NCBI RefSeq assembly: GCF_902167145.1 | Contig: NC_050099.1 | Coordinates: 238,092,588-238,156,587, forward strand | Direction: 5' to 3' | DNA length: 64,000 nucleotides | Source: Zea mays | Taxonomy: Eukaryota > Streptophyta > Magnoliopsida > Poales > Poaceae | In this document: piece after piece, positions 26,014 to 35,661 of the stretch | Numbering within the stretch: the stretch's first letter is position 1 | How the letters are laid out: the number at the start of each line of letters is the position of its first letter | Made by a program: the position numbers and the translations under genes | The notes under the pieces: generated by a model | The model's input: only the letters and a program-made list of their open reading frames with translations | The model's database searches: none | What the model was told of the DNA's origin: nothing

Positions 26014-26031
26014 TCTCCCTCTTTTTGGTGA
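26014..26031 (-). other. Polypurine tract of Opie-like element 2
   Basis: On the minus strand AAAAAGAGGGAGAT lies directly before the LTR TG. It would prime plus-strand DNA synthesis. Confidence 0.8.
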
Positions 26032-26801
26032 TTTATGCCAACACAACATAAAGCAAGTAGAACAAGTGCAAAATCACTTCAAATAAGAACTCAAAATTGT
26101 TTTGATTCAAATTTGACATATATGGATCATTCTTTGCCACCATTTGGTTTGTTTTTACAAATCAAACTCATTTTCCTATATCTAAGTCAAACACACATGT
26201 TGAAACATAAAGAGAGATATTTCACGAGAAATTGATCAAGGATTCAAAAACTCCCTCTTTTTCCCATAATTAAGCCTTCTCCCCACAAGAGACCAACTTT
26301 TGACAATAAGAGGCAAAACAAGAGTATTTTGACACACAAAAACTCTAACTCTACTATTTTCAAAATTCACAAGTGGTAGCTGATTCATTTATTGCTTTGG
26401 CCTTATTTCCTCCCCCTTTGGCATCAAGCACCAAAACGGGATCAATTTTGGCCCTTTAACCCCATTGCCTGACCAAAATCTTCAACTAAGAGTAAAAAGG
26501 CAATAAAAGTACAAAGATGAACTTGGAATAAGTTACTCTTTCATCGGAGTGCAGTGGAAGTCTTGCATGGTCCAAGTCCACCTTTTCCCTTTCAAACCTC
26601 CTTTGAGACTAAATTAAGCAATCTCAAGCACACAGTTAGTCTCAAAGGGTCAAGTTGTAGCACATCTCCCCCTAAATATGTGCATCACTTGCAAATGGAC
26701 TTGTGAGGTCCGGGGAGTGCTTGTACAACTTGAGCACCATAAATAAACAACAAAATGCATAAGGAACATGATCAACGGCATAACCACATGTATGCTATAA
26801 A
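26032..26801 (-). other. 3' non-coding tail of Opie-like element 2
   Basis: About 770 bp between the pol stop and the polypurine tract have no env-like frame. Extra polypurine-like runs (CTCCCCCT on plus) occur near 26410 and 26668. Confidence 0.7.
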
Positions 26802-29416
26802 TCAATCCAAGTTCCGCGAATCTAAGACATTTAGCTCACTACGCAACTTGCAAAAGGTCTGCTCATCTAAAGGCTTGGTAAAGATATCGGCTAGCTGGTT
26901 CTCGGTGCTAACATGAAACACTTCGATATCTCCCTTTTGCTGGTGGTCTCTCAAAAAGTGATGTCGGATGTCTATGTGCTTTGTGCGGCTGTGTTCAACA
27001 GGATTATCCGCCATGCAGATAGCACTCTCATTATCACATAGGAGTGGGACTTTGCTCAGATTGTAGCCAAAGTCCCTGAGGGTTTGCCTCATCCAAAGTA
27101 GTTGCGCGCAACACTGTCCTGTGGCAACGTACTCGGCCTCAGCGGTGGATAGGGCAACGGAAGTTTGTTTCTTGGAACTCCATGACACCAGGGACCTTCC
27201 TAAGAATTGGCACGTCCCCGATGTACTCTTCCTATCGACCTTACATCCAGCATAATCGGAGTCTGAGTATCCAATCAAGTCAAAGGTAGACCCCTTTAGA
27301 TACTAGATCCCGAAGCAAGGCGTAGCGACTAAATATCTAAAAATTCGCTTCACCGCCACTAAGTGACATTCTCTTGGATCAGATTGAAATCTAGCACACA
27401 TGCATACGCTAAGCATAATATCCGGTCTACTAGCACATAAATAAAGTAAAGACCCTATCATAGACCGGTATGCCTTTTGATCAACGGACTTACCTCCTTT
27501 GTTGAGGTCGGTGTGTCCGTCGGTTCCCATTGGAGTCTTTGCGGGCTTGGCGTCCTTCATCCCAAACCGCTTGATCAAGTCTTGCGTGTACTTCGTTTGG
27601 GAGATGAAGGTCCCTTCCTTGAGTTGCCTCACTTGGAACCCAAGGAAATAGCTTAACTCGCCCATCATCGACATCTCAAACTTTTGAGTCATCACCCTGC
27701 TAAACTCTTCACACGACTTTTGATTAGTAGAACCAAATATTATGTCATCGACATAAATTTGGCACACAAAAAGATCACCATCACAAGTCTTAGTAAAAAG
27801 AGTTGGATCGGCTTTCCCAACCTTGAAAGCATTAGCAATTAAAAAGTCTCTAAGGCATTCATACCATGCTCTTGGAGCTTGCTTAAGTCCATAGAGCGCC
27901 TTAGAGAGCTTACACACGTGGTCGGGGTACCGTTCATCCTCGAAGCCAGGGGGTTGCTCCACGTACACCTCCTCCTTGATTGGCCCGTTGAGGAAAGCGC
28001 TCTTCACATCCATTTGTAATAACCTGAAAGAATGGTGAGCGGCATATGCTAGCAAAATACGAATGGACTCTAGCCTAGCCACAGGAGCAAAAGTCTCCTC
28101 AAAGTCCAAACCTGCGACTTGGGCATAACCTTTTGCCACAAGTCTAGCCTTGTTCCTTATCACCACCCCGTTCTCGTCTTGTTTGTTGCGGAACACCCAC
28201 TTGGTTCCCATAACATTTTGCTTGGGACGAGGCACCAGTGTCCAAACTTCATTTCTTTTGAAGTTGTTGAGCTCCTCCTGCATGGCCAATACCCAGTCCG
28301 GATCTAGCAAGGCCTCCTCTACCCTGAAAGGCTCAATAGAAGAGACAAAGGAGTAATGCTCACAAAAATTAACTAATCGAGACCGAGTAGTTACTCCCTT
28401 GCTAATGTCACCCAAAATCTGGTCGACGGGATGATCCCTTTGAATCATCGCTCGAACTTGGGTTGGAGGTGCTGGTTGCGCCTCTTCCTCCAATACTTGA
28501 TCATTTTGTGCTCCCCCTTGATCACACGTCTCCTCTTGATGAACATGTTCATCGTCTTGAGTTGAGGGATGCACCATTATTGAGGAAGAGGGTTGATCTC
28601 GCTCATTCTGTTCCTGTGGCCGCACATCTCCAATCGCCATGGTTCGTATTGCAGCCGTTGGAACGTCTTTTTCATCTACATCATCAAGATCAACAACTTG
28701 CTCTCTTGGAGAGCCATTAGTCTCATCAAATACAACGTCGCTAGAGACTTCAACCAAACCCGATGATTTGTTGAAGACCCTATACGCCTTTGTATTTGAG
28801 TCATAACCTAACAAAAACCCTTCTACAGCTTTGGGAGCAAACTTAGAATTCCTACCTTTCTTCACTAGAATGTAACATTTGCTCCCAAATACACGAAAAT
28901 ACGAAACATTGGGTTTGTTACCGGTTAGTAGCTCATACGAAGTCTTCTTGAGGAGGCGATGAAGGTAGACCTGGTTGATGGCGTGGCAAGCCGTGTTCAC
29001 GGCTTCCGACCAAAAGCGCTCGGGGGTCTTGAACTCTCCAAGCATCGTCCTCGCCATGTCTATAATCGTCTTGTTCTTCCTCTCTACCACACCATTTTGC
29101 TGTGGTGTGTAGGGAGCGGAGAACTCGTGCTTGATTCCTTCCTCCTCAAGATACTCCTCCACTTGAAGGTTCTTGAACTCGGACCCATTGTCGCTTCTTA
29201 TCTTCTTCACCTTGAGCTCAAACTAGTTTTGAGCTCTCCTTAGGAAGCGCTTGAGGGTCCCTTGGGTTTCAGATTTATCCTGCAAAAAGAATACCAAAGT
29301 GAAGCGGGAAAAATCATCAACTATAACAAGACCATACTTACTTCCTCCTATGCTTAAATAGGCGACGGGTCCGAAGAGGTCCATATGAAGTAACTCCAGG
29401 GGTCTTGATGTTGTCA
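26802..29416 (-). pseudogene. Opie-like pol, distal part: integrase core, reverse transcriptase, RNase H
   Basis: This continues the pol frame after the Mutator-like insertion. It begins in [17 protein letters not shown] (first integrase Asp) and is open to a TAG at 29225-29223 (Glu in the Ji homologue). It then runs 29222-27306 with RSDNGSEF and [10 protein letters not shown] (second Asp, Glu), reverse transcriptase with YVDDIIFGS near 27740, and a TAG at 27305-27303 (Trp in Ji). The last stretch, to TAA/TAG at 26802, carries RNase H: YSDSDYAGCK, STAEAEYVA and [13 protein letters not shown]. Two point nonsense changes plus the insertion make it inactive; otherwise the frame is in register throughout, so decay is recent. 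Confidence 0.9.
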
Positions 29417-29425
29417 TCACATTTT
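29417..29425. repeat. Target duplication of Mutator-like element, left copy
   Basis: TCACATTTT, matched perfectly at 30856-30864. A 9-bp duplication is the hallmark of the Mutator superfamily. Confidence 0.88.
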
Positions 29426-29648
29426 CCATTTTTTTGCATTTTAGCCCTTTTATAGAAAAAATCATGTTTAGACCCTAAAAAATTTTAATAGCAATTTTGG
29501 ACTCTTTGCTCGGCGCCATAGGCTATGGCGCCGAGGTACGTGCTACGCTGGCACACCTGGACGTCGTGGCGCCGAGCTCGGCGCCACAGATCTTGGCGCC
29601 GAGCTCGGTTGTGTTTTAAGAGTTTTGTTGGAAAGATATAAGCACAAA

Positions 29649-29721
29649 TCTTGCCTAGCTCAGTTGGTAGAGCACAAGGCTCTTTACCTTATGGTTCTGG
29701 GTTTCAAGCCCCATAGTTTGC
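29649..29721 (+). pseudogene. tRNA-Lys(CTT)-like sequence in left arm
   Basis: TAGCTCAGTTGGTAGAGC (D arm, intact box A) is followed by an anticodon arm reading AAGGCTCTTTACCTT with a CTT anticodon, then GGGTTTCAAGCCCC (altered box B). D and anticodon arms match plant tRNA-Lys closely. The acceptor stem does not pair well, so I call a tRNA-derived pseudogene rather than a working tRNA. Confidence 0.72.
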
Positions 29722-30510
29722 ATTTCAATATTTTTGTCTTTATCATTGATTTGTTTTTTTTTTATGCCGCTAATGTGTCCATACAAATTTATTTCTCGTC
29801 TAGATTTTTTTTATCTTTGTCATCTAGATTTTTTTGTTTATCATTGATTTTTTTGTCATCTAAATTTATTCTATATAATTTCTCAAGAAAGTCTCTTATA
29901 CATATATAGTTACAACAGGTAACAATAACGTATACTGATATGTAAAAAAGCAAGAAGAGAAAAGGAGTTCCAAACTTTTCAAGTATGTACATTAGTCACA
30001 ACAGCTCACCCACATCCTAACGACGACCAAATCCAGCAATTTAAATCAAACACAACAGATCCACAGCTAGCACTACTGATATGTAGCTAGAGATTAACTA
30101 CACGTACGAGTGCAGCACATGCCGTGACGATTGATTGAGAAAAGGGGTTCCAAACTTTTTGTTTATCATTGATTTTTTTGTGTGCATACAAATTTATTTC
30201 TCATGCAATATATATGTTGATTTTTTATCTATATCAGTAATAGATTTTTTTATGTCGCTGATGCTCATTATCTTTTTTTTTTTGGCAGAACATACAACAA
30301 TAAAGCCACGGATCCAATTTGTACAAATGCAAAGCGGTTTGTCAGGAAATACGATTGTCGTATAATTAAACTACCAAAAAAATCAATGATAAACAAAAAA
30401 AATCTAGATGACAAAGATAAAAAAAAATCTAGATGAGAAATAAATTTGTATGGACACATCAGCGACATGAAAAAAAAACAAATCAATGATAAAGACAAAA
30501 ATATTGAAAT

Positions 30511-30582
30511 GCAAACTATGTGGCTTAAACCCAGGACCACAAGGTGAAGAGCCTTATGCTCTACCAACTGGGCTAGACAAGC
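30511..30582 (-). pseudogene. tRNA-Lys(CTT)-like sequence in right arm
   Basis: This is the inverted partner of 29649-29721, 72 bases. The minus strand reads GCTTGTCTAGCCCAGTTGG, then AAGGCTCTTCACCTTGTGG with the CTT anticodon, then a degraded T arm (GGGTTTAAGCCACA). The 5' end GCTTGTCTAGC is closer to plant tRNA-Lys than the left copy, but the acceptor stem is mismatched at several positions. Confidence 0.72.
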
Positions 30583-30855
30583 TTTGTGCTTACAGTTTTC
30601 CAACAAAACTGTTAAAACACAACCGAGCTCGGCGCCAAGATCTGTGGCGCCGAGCTCTGTACCACGTCGGCGCCACGACGTCCAGGTGTGCCAGCGTTGC
30701 ACGTACCTCGGCGCCATAGGCTATGGCGCCGAGCTGTGTTACCTCGGCGCCATAGCCTATGGCGCCGAACAAAGGATCCAAAATTGCTATTAAAATTTTT
30801 TAGGGTCTAAACGTGATTTTTTTCTATAAAAGGGCTAAAATGCAAAAAAAATCGG

Positions 30856-30864
30856 TCACATTTT
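30856..30864. repeat. Target duplication of Mutator-like element, right copy
   Basis: TCACATTTT, identical to 29417-29425. Joining the flanks at this site restores the pol frame. Confidence 0.88.
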
Positions 30865-31440
30865 TGGCATGATGAGAGCTTCCTACCTGTTTCCCTGCTT
30901 GACAAACTGCACAAGGTCTATCTTTTTCGAAAGTAACATTAGTTAGACCTATTACGTGTTCTCCCTTTAGAAGCTTGTGAAGGTTCTTCATCCCCACATG
31001 TGCTAAGCGGCGATGCCACAGCCAGCCCATGCTAGTCTTAGCAATTAAGCATGCATCTAGACCGGCCTCCTCTTTTGCAAAATCAACTAAATAGAGTTTG
31101 TCGTCTAATACACCCTTAAAAGCTAATGAACCATCACTACTTCTAAAGACAGACACATCTACATTAGTGAATAGACAATTATATCCCATATTACATAATT
31201 GACTTACGGATAACAAATTGTATCCAAGCGACTCAACTAAGAATACATTAGAAATAGAGTGCTCATTTGAGATTGCAATCTTGCCTAAGCCTTTAACCTT
31301 GCCTTGATTCCCGTCACCGAATATGATTGAATCTTGGGGATCCTTGTTCTTGACGTAGGAAGAGAACATCCTTTTTCCCCCGTCATGTGGTTTGTGCATC
31401 CGCTATCGATAATCCAGCTAGAGCCCCCGGATGCATAAAT
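30865..31440 (-). pseudogene. Opie-like pol, proximal part: protease and integrase N-terminus
   Basis: The frame opens at 31440 with [20 protein letters not shown]: the protease Asp-Ser-Gly is the catalytic motif. It continues through FGDGNQGKVKGLGK, VSQLCNMGYNC and the integrase zinc-binding region [15 protein letters not shown] … CAVCQAGKQ (HHCC) to the Mutator-like insertion at 30856. The start lies 13 bases past the gag stop in the +1 frame, directly after a TTGCAG. The first ATG in frame (31399) would omit the protease active site, so the true N-terminus is probably the upstream one. It is inactive only because of the insertion and downstream stops. Confidence 0.85.
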
Positions 31441-31453
31441 CTGCAAGGCAAAT

Positions 31454-33844
31454 TTAGGCTTGGGTCTTAGGTACCCAACTCATGTTGGGTCCTACAAGGT
31501 TATTACAAATAGCCTTAGGGACCCAAATGCAAGTTGTATCACCCTTGCATTTTGCCCCTAATTTTCTAGCAACAGTCTTCCTATCCTTTCTACAAATAGC
31601 AAAGGAAGCATTTAAAGCATAATAAATTGTAGAAGGTTCACTATTTGTTTTCCTAGGCACATGAACAACATTTCTTCTAGGCATGTGATTAATAGCATTT
31701 CTCCTAGCTAAATTTCTATCATGCATATTAGAAGAACTAGAAGCAACCATAGCATGAGAATCAAAAGCATCATAACTTTTATAAACATTTCTAGAATGTC
31801 TCCTATCATGACACATGAAAGCATGGTTCTTTTGAGCACTGCTAGCCATAGGGGCCTTCCCTTTCTCCTTGGTGGAGATGGGAGCCTTATGGCTTGTTAA
31901 GTTCTTGACTTCCCTCTTGAAGCCAAGACCATCCTTAATTGAGGGATGTCTACCAATCGTGTAGGCATCCCTTGCAAATTTTAGCTTGTCAAATTCACTC
32001 TTGCTAGTCTTAAGTTGGGCATTAAGACTAGCCACTTCATCATTTAATTTAGAAATGCAAGCTAGGTGTTCTCTACACGCATCAACATTAAAATCTTTGC
32101 ACCTATTGCAAATCATAACCTGTTCTACACAAGAGTTAGATTTATTCGCTACTACTAGTTTAGCATTTAAATCATCATTAACACCTTTTAAAGTAGAAAT
32201 GGTTTCATGACAAGTAGATAGTTCACAAGAAACCATTTCATTCCTTTTAACTTCTAGAGCAAGAGAATTTTGTGCACTAACAAATTTATCATGCTCTTCA
32301 TACAAAAGATCCTCTTGCTTTTCTAATAACCTATTCTTATCATTCAAGGCATCAATTAATTCATTAATTTTATCAACCTTGGTTCTATCTAGGCCTTTGA
32401 ATAAACATGAATAATCTATTTCATCATCATCACTAGATTCATCCTCACTTGAAGAAGCATAAGTACTAGTATTACGAGTGCTTACCTTCTTTTCCCTTGC
32501 CATGAGGCAAGTGTGATGCTCGTTGGGGAAGAGGGATGACTTGTTGAAGGCAGTGGCGGCGAGTCCTTCGTTGTCGGAGTCGGAAGAGGAGCAATCTGAA
32601 TCCCACTCCTTTCCAAGATGTGCCTCACCCTTCGCCTTCTTGTAGTTTTTCTTCTTTTCCCACTTTCCACTCTTCTTTTCCTGGTCACTATCATTATCGG
32701 GACAATTAGCGATAAAATGACCAATCTTACCACATTTGAAGCAGGAGCGCTTCCCCTTCGTCTTGTTCTTGTTGGGGTGCTCCTTGCGACCCTTTAGCGC
32801 CGTCTTGAACCGCTTGATGATGAGGGCCATCTCTTCATCATTAAGCCCCGCTGCCTCAACTTGCGCCACCTTGCTAGGTAGCGCCTCCTTGCTCCTTGTT
32901 GCCTTGAGAGCAAAAGTTTGAGGCTCTTGGATTGGGCCATTTAATGCATCGTCGACGTATCTAGCCTCCTTGATCATCATCCGCCCGCTTACGAACTTTC
33001 CAAGGATCTCCTCGGGCGTCATCTTCGTGTACCTAGGATTCTCACGAATATTGTTCACAAGATGTGGATCAAGGATGGTAAAGGACCTTAGCATTAGGCG
33101 GACAACGTCGTGGTCCGTCCATCGCGTGCTTCCATAGCTCCTTATCTTGTTGACGAGGGTCTTGAGCCTGTTGTATGTCTGTGTTGGCTCGTCCCCTCTA
33201 ATCATCGCGAATCTCCCGAGTTCGCCTTCCACCAACTCCATTTTGGTGAGCATGGTGACGTTGTTCCCCTCATGTGAGATCTTGAGGGTGTCCCAGATCT
33301 GCTTGGGATTGTCCAAGCCGCTCACCTTATGGTACTCGTCCCTGCACAATGAGGCTAACAACACAGTAGTAGCTTGTGCATTTTTATGAATCTGTTCATT
33401 TATAAATAATGGACTATCCGAGCTATCAAATTTCATTCCACTCTCTACTATCTCCCATATACTAGGATGGAGAGAGAACAAGTGACTACGCATTTTGTGA
33501 CTCCGAAATCCGTAGTCCTCTCCATCAAAATGAGGAGGTTTACCAAGTGGAATGGAAAGCAAATGTGCATTTGAGCTATGCGGAATACGAGAATAATCGA
33601 AAGAGAAGTTTGAGTTAAACGTCTTCTTTTTCTCGTAGTTGTTGTCGTCATCCTTTTGGGAAGAAGAGGACTCGTCGCTGTCGTCGTAGTAGACGATCTC
33701 CTTGATGCGCCTTGTCTTCTTCTTCCTCCCATCTTTTCGTTTGTTGCCCGAGCCCGAGTTGGTAGGCTTGTCATCTTTAGGCTCGTTGACGAAGGACTCC
33801 TTCTCCTTATCATTGATCACAATCCCCTTGCCCTTAGGATCCAT
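31454..33844 (-). CDS. Gag of Opie-like element 2, intact
   Basis: A 796-residue open frame, start MDPKGKGIVINDKEKESF at 33844. Order: charged Lys/Asp/Ser N-terminus (1-90), HFDGEDYGFRSHK leading into a UBN2/copia-type gag domain (about 100-290), CCHC knuckle CFKCGKIGHFIANC near residue 369, acidic Ser/Asp-rich stretch (about 420-490), coiled-coil-like region (about 500-660), basic linker and a C-terminus with the paired WVPK motif (CIWVPKAICNN … MSWVPKTQA). It is longer than typical copia gag, as usual for SIRE-lineage elements. It would form particles and bind element RNA. No stop or shift is seen. The PBS and 5' LTR lie 35 bases upstream. Confidence 0.92.
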   Translation of the reverse strand: MDPKGKGIVINDKEKESFVNEPKDDKPTNSGSGNKRKDGRKKKTRRIKEIVYYDDSDESSSSQKDDDNNYEKKKTFNSNFSFDYSRIPHSSNAHLLSIPLGKPPHFDGEDYGFRSHKMRSHLFSLHPSIWEIVESGMKFDSSDSPLFINEQIHKNAQATTVLLASLCRDEYHKVSGLDNPKQIWDTLKISHEGNNVTMLTKMELVEGELGRFAMIRGDEPTQTYNRLKTLVNKIRSYGSTRWTDHDVVRLMLRSFTILDPHLVNNIRENPRYTKMTPEEILGKFVSGRMMIKEARYVDDALNGPIQEPQTFALKATRSKEALPSKVAQVEAAGLNDEEMALIIKRFKTALKGRKEHPNKNKTKGKRSCFKCGKIGHFIANCPDNDSDQEKKSGKWEKKKNYKKAKGEAHLGKEWDSDCSSSDSDNEGLAATAFNKSSLFPNEHHTCLMAREKKVSTRNTSTYASSSEDESSDDDEIDYSCLFKGLDRTKVDKINELIDALNDKNRLLEKQEDLLYEEHDKFVSAQNSLALEVKRNEMVSCELSTCHETISTLKGVNDDLNAKLVVANKSNSCVEQVMICNRCKDFNVDACREHLACISKLNDEVASLNAQLKTSKSEFDKLKFARDAYTIGRHPSIKDGLGFKREVKNLTSHKAPISTKEKGKAPMASSAQKNHAFMCHDRRHSRNVYKSYDAFDSHAMVASSSSNMHDRNLARRNAINHMPRRNVVHVPRKTNSEPSTIYYALNASFAICRKDRKTVARKLGAKCKGDTTCIWVPKAICNNLVGPNMSWVPKTQA

Positions 33845-33878
33845 CTCTTCGGGCGATTAGTCCCTTTCTTGAAGAGAA

Positions 33879-33892
33879 CGACTCTGATACCA
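33879..33892 (-). other. Primer-binding site of Opie-like element 2
   Basis: On the minus strand TGGTATCAGAGTC lies two bases past the LTR end at 33895, an initiator-Met tRNA complement. Confidence 0.82.
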
Positions 33893-33894
33893 AT

Positions 33895-34009
33895 TGAGAG
33901 CACCTAGAGGGGAGTGAATAGGTGATCCTGTAAAAACTTGAAACTTAATCCACAAAACTTGATTAGGAGTTAGCACAATTAAGCCAAGTGGCTAGAGAGG
34001 AAAGCTTGC
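33895..34009 (-). repeat. 5' LTR of Opie-like element 2, inner (U5) part
   Basis: This is the last ~115 bp of the LTR (minus strand ending ...GGTGCTCTCA), separated from the outer part at 52279-53375 by the gag-only element. CTTGC at 34005-34009 is the left target duplication. Confidence 0.88.
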
Positions 34010-35643
34010 TGAAAGTCACCTAGAGGGGGGTGGATAGGCGAAACCTGAAAATTAAAACTTTATCCCCCAACTAGATCCCTTGATTAGTGGTTAGAACAAG
34101 ATAAACAATTATCGGAGTATAAAAGCTAAGTCCTTTGCTTGTAAAGAATGTTGCTTTGAAATAATGCGGAATTGATAATCAATACAACTACTAGATATAT
34201 GGATAGTAAAGCAAGAAGGCTTAGATGAGAAGAGCAATAAGTCAAGTTTCTTTCTTGCGAAGTGTTGCTTCACTAAATGAGAATTTAACTTGAAGCAACA
34301 CCAAATGATATTGACAAAGAATAGCACAAGAAAACTTAGAGAAGGAAAAACAAACAAATCACAAGCAATAAACACAAATGACACGGGTGATTTGTTTTAC
34401 CGAGGTTCGGCCCTCGAAGGCCTAGTCCCCGTTGAGGAGTCCACTCAAGGACGGGTCTTTTTCAACCCTTTCCCTCTCTCCACCGACCACACAAGGATCG
34501 GTGAGCTCTTCTTCTTCTCAAGGATCACTCTCGATCCCACAAGGACCACCACACTCTTTAGTGTCTCTTGCTAGCTTTACAAGTCTCCAAAACTTTGGAG
34601 GAAGTTCAATGGGAGTCAAAACTCCACGCGCAAATGAACACAAAGATGTAGCACACACTATCTATCAATGAATCTCACAAGGTGATAGTGCTAAACTCAA
34701 ATGAGTAGCTCTCTATTGCTTGCTCTCTCTTTTGTGGCACTTGCGTTGGTTGTAGTGGTCTAGATCTTGTGTATAGGATGGATCAATGAATATATGTGGT
34801 TGGGAGGGCTTGAGTATGTCAACTAGATGACTTAGAATGTTGCTTGGGCTCCCCCTTTTTGAAGTGGCCGGTTGGGGTGGTATTTATAGCCACCAAACAA
34901 AATATGGCCGTTGGAGAAGGCTGCTGACGATGGGCGCACCGGACAGTCCGGTGCACACCGGACAGTGTCCGGTGCGCCAGCCACGTCATCCTATCCGTTG
35001 GGGTTGGAGCTGGTCGACCGTTGGAGGCTTTGTCCTCATGTGGCACCGGACAGTCCGATGCACACCGGACAGTCCAGTGCCCCTCTGTCCTTCTGCTCTG
35101 ACTTCTGTCACGTGTACTGTTGCGCACTGTTTGCTGTCAGAGTCGACCGTTGGCGCGAGGTAGTCGTTGCTCCGCTGGCGCACCGGACAGTTCGGTGTAC
35201 ACCGGACAGTCCGGTGAATTTTAGCGGAGCGGCCTTCCATTTTCCCGAAGCTGGCCAGTTCAGAGCCGCTTCACTCTGGAGCACCGGACACTGTCCGGTG
35301 GTGCACCGGACAGTCCGGTGAATAATAGTGGGCTGCGCCTGAGAAACCCGAAGGTGAAGAGTTCGAAGGCAATCCTCCCTGGTGCACCGGACATTGTCCG
35401 GTGGTGCACCGGACACTGTCTGGTGCCACACCGGACAGTCCGGTGTGCCAGACCAGGGAGCACTTCGGTTTCTTTTTGCTCCTTTGTTTTGAACCCTGTC
35501 TTGTTCTTTCTATTGGTTTTTGTTGAATCTTTGACACCTGTAGAACATGCAATCTAGAGCAAACTAGTTAGTCCAATTATTTGTGTTGGACATTCAACCA
35601 CCAAAATCATTTAGAAAAAGGTTTAAAGCCTATTTCCCTTTCA
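34010..35643 (-). repeat. 3' LTR of gag-only element
   Basis: On the minus strand it starts TGAAAGGGAAATAGGC at 35643 and ends GGTGACTTTCA at 34010. It contains CCGGACA palindrome clusters (about 34938-35450), CCGTTGG motifs and TATTTATAG (plus) near 34881. Confidence 0.9.
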
Positions 35644-35661
35644 ATCTCCCCCTTTTTGGTG
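35644..35661 (-). other. Polypurine tract of gag-only element
   Basis: On the minus strand AAAAAGGGGGAGAT directly precedes the LTR. The same tract is used by the Ji-like element at 50565-50578. Confidence 0.85.

Larger units (their letters stand above)
29426..30855. mobile_element. Mutator-like foldback element with long inverted arms and tRNA-Lys-like inserts
   Basis: This 1430-bp non-autonomous element interrupts Opie-like pol in the integrase region. The left arm (29426 to about 29845) and right arm (about 30370-30855, reversed) match almost throughout, starting with GCATTTTAGCCCTTTTATAG. Both arms carry GGCGCCATAG...CTATGGCGCC palindromes, then a tRNA-Lys-like sequence, then T-rich CATCTAGATTTTTTT repeats. 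The right arm has one extra GGCGCC palindrome unit. The middle ~520 bp is AT-rich and non-coding. No MURA-type transposase is present, so it needs one in trans. The perfect 9-bp duplication plus long inverted ends make the superfamily call fairly firm. Confidence 0.85.

Noticed and set aside
29649..29721. Functional tRNA-Lys gene
   Set aside because: Box B is altered and the acceptor stem does not pair; it lies inside a transposon arm with a diverged inverted partner.
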